From positions 372,001 through 436,000 of the forward strand of contig NZ_NHMP01000001.1 in assembly GCF_002221595.1 (NCBI RefSeq): a stretch of DNA of 64,000 nucleotides. Reading direction: 5' to 3'. The notes beneath the pieces were generated by a model, which did not search any database, was not told where the DNA came from, and saw only the letters and a program-made list of their open reading frames with translations. The stretch comes from Turicimonas muris (lineage in GTDB: Bacteria; Pseudomonadota; Gammaproteobacteria; Burkholderiales; Burkholderiaceae_F). Position 1 is the first letter of the stretch. Each line of letters begins with the position of its first letter. Both the position numbers and the translations under genes were made by a program. Shown here piece after piece: positions 52,277 through 59,900 of this stretch.

Positions 52277-52570
52277 TTAACCAATAAATGTTCTGCGGGC
52301 AGAAGCCGGCATACGTTTAAACGGATTCATGGGCAGATGCCAATAAAGGAAGTGGAATCCGTAAGCCGGATGTCTTCCCGCTTTTGTTCTTACCCATGCC
52401 CAAACAAAAGCAATGGAAAAGAGAAGTCCTAAGGGCATATTGTTGGCAATAATGCCGATGCCTATACCGGCAAAGCCGGCAGCGACCGTGTCAAAGTCCC
52501 ATAAGAGAAATCGAGGCGGGGCATCAAGCCTTTTAGGAATCAAGTGAGATTTATTTTCTGAGTAATGCAT
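52277..52570 (-). CDS. traL: TraL: pilus assembly membrane protein
   Basis: 97 residues. IPKRLDAPPRFLLWDFDTVAAG at the N-terminus, two hydrophobic spans (AGFAGIGIGIIANNMPLGLLFSIAFVWAWVR) and YWHLPMNPFKRMPASARRTFIG at the end: the usual TraL layout (VirB3-like). It follows the pilin gene after a hairpin. Confidence 0.87.
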   Translation of the reverse strand: MHYSENKSHLIPKRLDAPPRFLLWDFDTVAAGFAGIGIGIIANNMPLGLLFSIAFVWAWVRTKAGRHPAYGFHFLYWHLPMNPFKRMPASARRTFIG

Positions 52571-52583
52571 ATGAGTGGGGATG

Positions 52584-52612
52584 ACCCAAGGAGGCGTAGG
52601 CGCCTCCCGGGT
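52584..52612 (-). other. Hairpin between pilin gene and traL
   Basis: Outer pair ACCC/GGGT and inner 7-bp stem GGAGGCG (52590-52596) / CGCCTCC (52601-52607), tetraloop. No T run. It probably protects the pilin mRNA 3' end so that pilin is made in excess over downstream proteins. Confidence 0.5.
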
Positions 52613-52615
52613 TTA

Positions 52616-52912
52616 TTAGATTAATCCGGTGAAGATGTTGTCGATGATGTCAGGTCCGATGAACAAAGCCATGGCTGCGGCAACGCAGACAACAGCGCCC
52701 ATGATGGAGCCGCGGATAACACCGACGCCAAGGCCAACCAATAAGAACATCAAAGATATAGAACGGCCCAACGTACCTTGGGACCAGCTTTGAAGCTTGG
52801 TGTAAAGGTCTTGGAAGTCAGTGTCGCCGTTAGCTGCAAAAGCAGCGGAAGCGGCGAAGAAGAGGGCGCAGGCGCCGACGGATTTCAATGTTGCTGTGTT
52901 AAGTTTTTTCAT
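52616..52912 (-). CDS. traA: TraA-type pilin precursor
   Basis: 98 residues: basic start, signal peptide ending AAFA before ANGD, then two hydrophobic helices (SISLMFLLVGLGVGVIRG and IMGAVVCVAAAMALFIG) separated by a short turn, the layout of F-type and VirB2 pilins. Mature product about 72 residues. AAGGAG lies 8 bases before the ATG, a strong site that suits a major structural subunit. First in the traA-L-E-K-B order. Confidence 0.85.
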   Translation of the reverse strand: MKKLNTATLKSVGACALFFAASAAFAANGDTDFQDLYTKLQSWSQGTLGRSISLMFLLVGLGVGVIRGSIMGAVVCVAAAMALFIGPDIIDNIFTGLI

Positions 52913-52920
52913 GAAGAAAA

Positions 52921-53018
52921 CTCCTTAGATAGTGAATTAACAGGATTTTTAGAAAAAGCTTCCCTAAGGGCGCCCCTGTTAAAGCGTCCTGAGAAGAGAA
53001 AAACTGGTAAATGGGGTT
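52921..53018 (-). promoter_or_regulatory. 5' leader of the pilin gene with a hairpin
   Basis: 98-base gap, the longest within this part of the operon. TTAACAGG (52937-52944) pairs with CCTGTTAA (52975-52982) and encloses a second palindrome CCCTAAGGG. The stem lies about 20 bases before the AAGGAG site; it may mark a processing point or a separate pilin promoter. Confidence 0.4.
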
Positions 53019-53516
53019 TTAAGAAGCGATGGCTTTAAGCTTCTCCCGAGTCTTGTCGTCTAAAGACTGAAGATTTTTAAAAACTCTCCAGGCATACTTT
53101 TGTCTGGCATCCGTACAGTCTTGGCCTTTGAGTCTGGAACAGCCGGCGTTATAAGCTCCGACCGCTTCCCAAGGATTTTCAAAACGCATCAAGTTGTCTT
53201 TTAAAATTCGGGCGCCGACTTCAATGTTTAAGCAAGCGTTACTCAGCAGTTCCGATTTCGACAGGTTCCATTTAGAAAGCCATTGAGAATTAATTTGCAT
53301 CAAACCTATATCCTGAGAACATTTAGGCCCGGCGAGTGCAGACGGATTGCCGGAAGACTCCGTGATAGCAATTGCGCGAAGAAGGTCGGGTGCTACGCCG
53401 AAGTTTCGGCCGTGGATGTCAAAGCAATCGGCAAAGACCGGCTGAAATGCACAGATTAAAAAGCCGACTAACGCGGATGCAATTTTGTGAGTCAAAGGAA
53501 TCATCAAATCAAACAA
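53019..53516 (-). CDS. Lytic transglycosylase (SLT domain)
   Basis: 165 residues, signal peptide (ALVGFLICAFQPVFADC). SLT motif: LLRAIAITESSGNPSA with catalytic Glu53, then DIGLMQINSQWL and VGAYNAGCSRLKG. It opens peptidoglycan locally for the secretion channel, like orf169 of F or VirB1. Confidence 0.92.
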   Translation of the reverse strand: MFDLMIPLTHKIASALVGFLICAFQPVFADCFDIHGRNFGVAPDLLRAIAITESSGNPSALAGPKCSQDIGLMQINSQWLSKWNLSKSELLSNACLNIEVGARILKDNLMRFENPWEAVGAYNAGCSRLKGQDCTDARQKYAWRVFKNLQSLDDKTREKLKAIAS

Positions 53517-53527
53517 AATTCAGTTAG

Positions 53528-54127
53528 TTAGTTAAATTTATGGAAATTGGCTGTGACCGTATGCAGAGCAATCAGAAACACGACAAAAGCGCCTTGAATC
53601 AGCCAGACGTACGCCGGGTAAGGCCAAATCAGCGATAAGGCAAAGAAACCGCCTAAATAAATCGGAGCCGAAAGCGCAACTTTGTAGAGAACCGGATGCG
53701 GGGCAGCTGTGGCTTCAAATTTGAGCTTTCTTTCAAAGAAGCCGTCAACGAGGACTGCCAATGGAGCCGGCAACAAAACCAGAACCCAAACCAAGGCAAT
53801 GAATAAACGGAAAACTGCTAATTTAGTCAGAGCTCTCAGACTTTGGAAATATGGAATATTCCAAATGTTGTCGCGTTTTTCTTCAAATAAAGCTTCACTT
53901 TCATCTCTGATTTTGCTTTCCGGAAAAACCGTTGTCTCTTTAAGTGACGTGAGCTTTAATGCATTGTGCGTTACCCAATCCCTCAAATCTTTGTGAAGAA
54001 CGGTACTGACCTGGCGGACTTCTGCAGAAAGTTTGGATTCGAAATGAACTGAATCAAAGTGAAGTGGCATCCACATATACACGAAGATGAAGCTCAGGAT
54101 GAAAAGAAGGGCGGCTTTGGAGTTCAT
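53528..54127 (-). CDS. DUF4400-type membrane protein
   Basis: 199 residues with an N-terminal span (ALLFILSFIFVYMWMP) and three spans in the second half (LFIALVWVLVLLPAPLAVLVDGFFERK, APIYLGGFFALSLIWPYP, VWLIQGAFVVFLIALHTV). The pattern and the place after traD match the DUF4400 proteins of SXT/ICE elements. Function unknown. ATGA overlap with traD. Confidence 0.75.
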   Translation of the reverse strand: MNSKAALLFILSFIFVYMWMPLHFDSVHFESKLSAEVRQVSTVLHKDLRDWVTHNALKLTSLKETTVFPESKIRDESEALFEEKRDNIWNIPYFQSLRALTKLAVFRLFIALVWVLVLLPAPLAVLVDGFFERKLKFEATAAPHPVLYKVALSAPIYLGGFFALSLIWPYPAYVWLIQGAFVVFLIALHTVTANFHKFN

Positions 54128-56112
54128 GCTTGCTCCTTCTTTTCTTCTGCATCCTGCTCAAGCAGTTCGAGTGCTTCACGGATTTCCTCGTCAGCGGTTT
54201 TAGCCGGTTTGGCCGAGTCCTTTTCAGAGGCAGTTTCCTTATAATCATTCTCATCGATCAGAATCGGAGAACGCAGCTTATAGAGCTTGCCGCCGCTGAC
54301 GTTCGCAAAGAACTGACAGTTAGGAAGCATGCTGTAATACTCGCCGGGAATAATATCTTCACGTTTAGAAGAGCTCTTGTGAGAGGCTCCGGCGTTATAA
54401 GACGGTATGCCGCTGTAGTTATCCGCGTGAGTAGACAAAGAAGTATCGACATGCTTGATATAGGTCTTGCCCATAGTTTCGGTAAAGACGTCTCTGGTTA
54501 ATCCGTCTTTAGTACGCAGAGCTACCATGTTGTTCAAGTTGCCGATAACCTTACGGGCTGCAGCAACACTGCCGAGGCGTTCTTCTAAGTCAGCCATTGT
54601 CTGCATGGCAACTGTCGTGTATATGCCTCCTTCTGCGCCTTTATTTAGGATTTCAATAAGCGGTGCGTTGACAACATTACTGACTTCATCAACGAACAAG
54701 CAGATTCTGACACCGCCTTTCTTGAGCTTATAGCGATGACCGGCAACGGATGCTAAGTCCGCAAGCATCATGGAAGCCGCTGCGGTTGCTACGTCTGCGT
54801 TCTGCATGGAGCCTAAAGCAATGTAAAGAACTTGCTTTTGTTCAATTACGTCTGGCAAAGAAATGATGGGACGAAGATCTTTCGGATCATTTCTGTCCGG
54901 AGAGATAATCTTCTGCATATCGCCGTTATTGAGCAATGCAAAGACCGGAATCAAAGAAGCCGTAATCTTGGCATAGTGTTCTGCGCTATGGTGATAGACC
55001 TTTAAAGCACTCTCAATCGGACGAATGTGATGAGTTTTATCGAGAAAGTTTTCGTACCAAGAAATTTTGAGTTTTAACGGGTCAACGTTTTCTAATTCCT
55101 TTTTGCTGCCTTTAATGAAGGCCAAAGCCTTTTGTCTCCATTCGGGACAGGCTTTGTTTTCGATAAGCTTATCCAACATTAAACCCAGTAATTCATTGAT
55201 GCCGTTATTGATATGCGTTTCAATCGTGCGGACGGAAGGACTGATATTAAGCTCTATCAAAGCTTGTGCGACGGTATCAACGGCAGCCCAGGCAAATGCG
55301 CGGAAAGTGCCGTCAGAACTCGGGGGCATGACGGAAATAATGCGGGTGGCAATTTCTCCGGAGGAGCCGTAGGTGTAAAGCGGATCTAAACGGACGGAAC
55401 CGGGATCATTGTCGGTGGTAAAAATCAACGGTTCATCACGGCCGACGATAGCGCAAGTTTTACGGATAACGTTTTCCATCCGTCCGCCGCCTTTCGGGTC
55501 AATGGTAATAACCACATCACCCCGGATAATTGCTTGTGCAATAGCTGTACCTAAGAACACACCTTTACCGGCTTGGGTTGTGCCGACGATACATAAACCG
55601 CCTTCAAAGTTTTTAAGGGGACGATAGATATCGGTTTCTCCGCAGTTAAGACCATGAAGGGCAGCTAAACCTTGATCGTCATCGGACATGACGGATTTGC
55701 TTCTGCCGGTCAGCCACAAAGCGAGCTTATTGAGGCGCCAATGCTTAGCACTGTACTTTGATAAGTCATAAAGCTTCTGAGAATGGTCAGGCGTCCATTC
55801 AAAACCAAGGCCGAGCCATAAATGATCTGGATTTGTTTTCTTGATTAAGGTCTGAATACTCATAAAAGCGGTTCCATAACCGTGAAGATAACTGCGTGCA
55901 ACCAAAATGCTCCAGCCTTCATAAAGGCGCCAAAAGAACATGGCTCCGCAAAGGCCGAATACAATTACAGCTAAGTTTCGGTCAATAATTTTCAATTGAA
56001 AAAGACCGAAGAAATAAACGGCACAGAGCATCCAGCCTATGGCTGAGCATAATTCCCATGCGTTGCGGTAGGGCTGCTTAAACCGGCGGAAGTAAGTTGA
56101 ATCAGCTCTCAT
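54124..56112 (-). CDS. traD: TraD: type IV coupling protein
   Basis: 662 residues. Two N-terminal spans (IGWMLCAVYFFGLFQL, LAVIVFGLCGAMFFWRL), then the motor: Walker A GTTQAGKG (177-184) in GGLCIVGTTQAGKGVFLGTAIAQ, IDPKGGGRMENVIR, Walker B VRICLFVDEVSNVVNAPLIE and the sensor segment TTVAMQTMADLEERLGS. It hands DNA from the relaxosome to the channel. Odd: the usual Ser/Thr after the Walker A Lys is Gly184. Overlaps its neighbours by 4 bases each side. Confidence 0.92.
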   Translation of the reverse strand: MRADSTYFRRFKQPYRNAWELCSAIGWMLCAVYFFGLFQLKIIDRNLAVIVFGLCGAMFFWRLYEGWSILVARSYLHGYGTAFMSIQTLIKKTNPDHLWLGLGFEWTPDHSQKLYDLSKYSAKHWRLNKLALWLTGRSKSVMSDDDQGLAALHGLNCGETDIYRPLKNFEGGLCIVGTTQAGKGVFLGTAIAQAIIRGDVVITIDPKGGGRMENVIRKTCAIVGRDEPLIFTTDNDPGSVRLDPLYTYGSSGEIATRIISVMPPSSDGTFRAFAWAAVDTVAQALIELNISPSVRTIETHINNGINELLGLMLDKLIENKACPEWRQKALAFIKGSKKELENVDPLKLKISWYENFLDKTHHIRPIESALKVYHHSAEHYAKITASLIPVFALLNNGDMQKIISPDRNDPKDLRPIISLPDVIEQKQVLYIALGSMQNADVATAAASMMLADLASVAGHRYKLKKGGVRICLFVDEVSNVVNAPLIEILNKGAEGGIYTTVAMQTMADLEERLGSVAAARKVIGNLNNMVALRTKDGLTRDVFTETMGKTYIKHVDTSLSTHADNYSGIPSYNAGASHKSSSKREDIIPGEYYSMLPNCQFFANVSGGKLYKLRSPILIDENDYKETASEKDSAKPAKTADEEIREALELLEQDAEEKKEQA

Positions 56113-56906
56113 TTCATCTCCGGCTTAGGAAAGTAAGCAAAATCGAATACTTCTTCCGGGATATATTTGTTTCGGAAGTTGTACCAGTAGGTTTCGTTGT
56201 AGACGCCTTTATAGGGTTTAAGCTTCGGACAGCCGATGTACTGCAATCCTTTGGCTCGAAAATATTCCTTCCATCTTTGAACTTGTTCATTGAAATACAG
56301 AGCTCGGGCTTCCGTGTTGGCTCCAACCGTAGCTTTCCAGCGGGCGCGGCGGCGCATAAACAAAATTTCAGATGAAGAAAAAGTTCTGAAAGCTCTCTCG
56401 ATTAATTTCTTTTGTTCTTTTTTAAGCTGACGGTCACTTATGCCCATCTTCTTGACTTCTCTCTTCACTAAATCGAATACGTAATCGTTTTTCCATTGAC
56501 GTCTATGAGGACGGTTAGCTTTGTAAAGCTGTTCGAATTCTTCATGGGAGTAACGCATATTGCCGACATGAAGCAGTTCGTTTGAAGCTCTTGATTGGCG
56601 GTAAGCCGCACGGCAGTCGGCCAAGAAGTGCCAATACTTTTGGTCTAAATCTTCCAAGGTTCTATAACCGCCTTCGCCGTAGCTCGGCTGATACTCGGGG
56701 CGGAGGATTCTTCTGGCGGTTTTATAAACAACCTGACCGTAAGCGTTTACTTTGCTTTTAACTCTGTCTCTCTTAATAGGCTGTATGCGGTTTGCCACGG
56801 CGGTAATCACCATGCCCTGGCCGTAGAGAACGCAAGTTCTGGCCAAGTTGGATAGTTGTCTTTTCTGCATCCCGTTAAGGACCGGCAATTCTTTATCTGT
56901 TGTCAT
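56109..56906 (-). CDS. Unrecognised conserved-looking protein between traI and traD
   Basis: 265 residues, strongly basic, rich in Arg, Lys and Tyr, no signal peptide or membrane span. Helical; segments such as QLSNLARTCVLYGQGMVITAVANRIQP and NYVFDLVKREV-like stretches are not known to me. Its place directly before traD, with a 4-base overlap, and its charge suggest a cytoplasmic DNA-processing accessory factor. No function is claimed. Confidence 0.6.
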   Translation of the reverse strand: MTTDKELPVLNGMQKRQLSNLARTCVLYGQGMVITAVANRIQPIKRDRVKSKVNAYGQVVYKTARRILRPEYQPSYGEGGYRTLEDLDQKYWHFLADCRAAYRQSRASNELLHVGNMRYSHEEFEQLYKANRPHRRQWKNDYVFDLVKREVKKMGISDRQLKKEQKKLIERAFRTFSSSEILFMRRRARWKATVGANTEARALYFNEQVQRWKEYFRAKGLQYIGCPKLKPYKGVYNETYWYNFRNKYIPEEVFDFAYFPKPEMK

Positions 56907-56927
56907 GTTTTAGTCTTTTAGGCGTTA

Positions 56928-59900
56928 TTACTTCAATCCGAATCTGCTTACGAACAAGCTCACACCCAGGTGTGAAATTTTGCTGGGGAGCGGTGCCGGC
57001 GGTTCAGATTTCTTACTGTTCTTGCGACCGGGTTTCTGTGCTTTTCCTTTGACCTCTTTTTTGGCTTGCCCTCGAATAGTTGCCAATTGAGCTTCATTGA
57101 TTTTCTGGGCGCGCGTTTTCTTGCCGGTATGCTGTTTATCCGGTTCTTTATTCTCCGGATTTGTCAGCTTGACAACGTCGGCTCTGATGGTCAGTATTCC
57201 GCTTTGGTATTCTCTTCCGGCGGAAGAAGACCCAAACATATGAGTACGCGTGATTACGCATTGATCTCCTAAAGTGGGGGCAACGGACGTTTTTGCAGAA
57301 GGGTGCTTAACTTTGCATGCTCCTTCCGGTAATTTGTTAGAGCCGGAAGTTGAGCCTGGTTGGACTTTAGAGCTTGTAGCCTTTGCAGAATGGTTTGAGC
57401 GAAGTTCTGCGTCATCTGATATCTCATCGTCCGAAACAGAATAAATAAACTGAGCTCCTTTAGCTACCAACGGATTATTCGGATCCGAGATGAATTCTTT
57501 GATTGCTTTTGCCACAGCAGGTGAGCTGGATTGCCTTTTAGCAGGTCGGCTTAAATTAGCCTTCGCTTCCGAATCTTCAGAAAAGAAATCCTTCACATCC
57601 ATGGAAAACAATTGAGCCAGTCCCTCTTCAAGAGAAATCTTGTCTGAATCAGACTCGACATCAGCTTCTTGACTGTCGACGGCGCATTTTTGTTCTGCAA
57701 TGGAAACAGATGCCGGAGCACAAAGAAGCAAAGGCTTCGAAGGCAACTGAAGTTCGGTGACTTGAGGGCAGATAAATTTTTTCTTTACTACGTTCTTGTC
57801 GGATACGATGTCCGTACGAGAAGAGGGCTTTTCTTCCTTTTGAGTCTGAGTATTGCAAACTTCTTCCTGTTCTCCTGCTCGAGATGATTCTTCTAAAGAA
57901 GGGGAGAGGAGGTAAGAGGGGGAGAGGAGTTTTGCCTCCTCAGAAGAAATAGGAAGACCTACGCCGGCAGTATGCTTCTCCTTGAAAAGGGGAGAAAGCA
58001 GAAGGAGGACTTCGCCTACCGTAGAGTTGCCTTCTAAAGAAGTAGGCAAGACTTCAGGAGAAGAATTTTCTTGAGAAGGTGTCTTCTCCTCGGCTATCTT
58101 CTTCGCTGCCGACTTCTCTGCGAGCGGCTTCTCTGGATCCTTCTCTCCTAGGGTTGTCTCCTTTAATGTCTTCTCTTCCGCGGAAGTCTTCTTTTCCTCT
58201 TTATTGGAATTGATAAAAGCTGTAGGCACCGGTTCCACCAAGGCAGGCTCATCCTCGGAAGGGAGGCTTGTCGAAGTAAGTATGCGCTTAGCGGGAGATG
58301 ATTGTTTCTCTGGAGAAACTTCTTCGCCTGGGGAGATGTTCTCGGTAGACGCCCCCTCCTGAGTAGGGGACTCCTTCTTCTGAGTAGGAGCCCTATCTCC
58401 CGCGGGGATGGTCGGAGAAGATGTACAGGAGGCCGGAGAAGGGGAGGCAGACTCTGCGGAAACCGTTTCTCGTGAAAGGAGATGTTCCTTAGAAGATGGC
58501 TTCTGTTCAGGAGACGATTCCTGTTGAGAGGACAAGTTTTCCGCAGGAGACAGCGAGGAGGGAGAAACTTGATTAGCAACTTTCTGGCTTGCGTTCGTCT
58601 TCTTTGCAGAAGAAGACTTCTGAGGAGAATGACTTCCAGTAGGGGAGTTTTCAGTGGCCTTCTCTTCAGTAGTTGGTTTTTGAGTAGGTGTCTTCTGAGG
58701 AGACGACTTCTCAGGAGACGACGTCTTAATAGTCTTCTTCTGGGTAGACAACTTCTGGGAAGACAGGTCTTTGCCTCCTGAAGTGATTTTTTCTTCTCCT
58801 GCCTTCTTCTTGACAGTTGAAGTAGATACTTTTCCTTTTTCGGAGGAGACAGAAGTTTTGCTGGAAGATGCCTTTGGCTGATTCTTCTTAGTTGAAGAAG
58901 ATAATTGACTTTCGGTCTTTTTCTGTTTGGAAGCTCCATTCGAAGCGGAGGACGCAGCCACAGATTCGCTCTTTGACTTTTTAGCCCCGGTAATTGGAGT
59001 CAAACCTTGGAGTTCTGCTTTAGGTTTACCGGCAACGGCAAGAATGTCGTTAACTCTCTTGTTTTCTTTTCTTGCGGCAGCGGCTTTTTCTTTATTGTGC
59101 TGTTTTACGGCTTCATTACGAATGTCGGTTCTTGTTTGGCCTTCAGAATTTGTTCCTTCGCTGCTAATCGGCTTGGATTTAGCAGTTGAGGAGGTCGCTT
59201 TTTCAGAATTCTTTTTGTTTGCAACATCTTGCGAAGGCTTACTGTCTTTAGCTCCTGTCATTTGAGTCTCAGATTTCTTCTGAGCAGAAGCTCCGTGTGC
59301 ATTTACGGTTTGATTCTTAGTGTTTGAGTTTAGCTTGTGTGAAGCCTGTCCAGACGCAATGACAGAATCTGCTTTCTTATTAGAAACTGACTTAGCAGAA
59401 ACGGATTTAACCTGGCTTTGAGCCTTGGTAGCATTTTCAGCCTTATTTGTCTTGGCGGATTTGTTGGGAGAAGAATTCTTAGTTGTTGCGCCAGTAGTGG
59501 GCACTTGCTTAGTATTTTCTTGTTTAGAGGACTTCTTGGCCTCAGAGGATAATTTGTTTGAGTTCTTTTCTTTAGTCGAAGATGTCTTTAATTGGGCTGT
59601 TTGTTCCTTTGACTGCTTGTTGTTTGGAGAGGAACCGGAGGAATCCTGTACTCCATTGTTATTTGCAGTTTTAGCGCTTCCTTCTAAGGAGCATGAGCCG
59701 GAAACAGGCTTCACATCCTTAGATGCTTTGGCGGCTTTTACGTTTTCTTTTTGTTCTTCTTTAAATTCAGAAGAGATTGCTCCTTTCGGACTTACATCCT
59801 TTGAGGAAGCGGAGCTTTTCGATAATTCAGAAGGTAGAACTTCTGCTTTCGGTCTAATTTCTTCTGTTTTAGCCTTATTTTGTGAGGGCTGGTCAGACTG

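Noticed and set aside
58163-59265. Several long frames antisense or shifted within the TraI-like gene
   Set aside because: They follow from the repetitive Ser/Lys/Glu codons of the TraI tail and are highly biased in composition.
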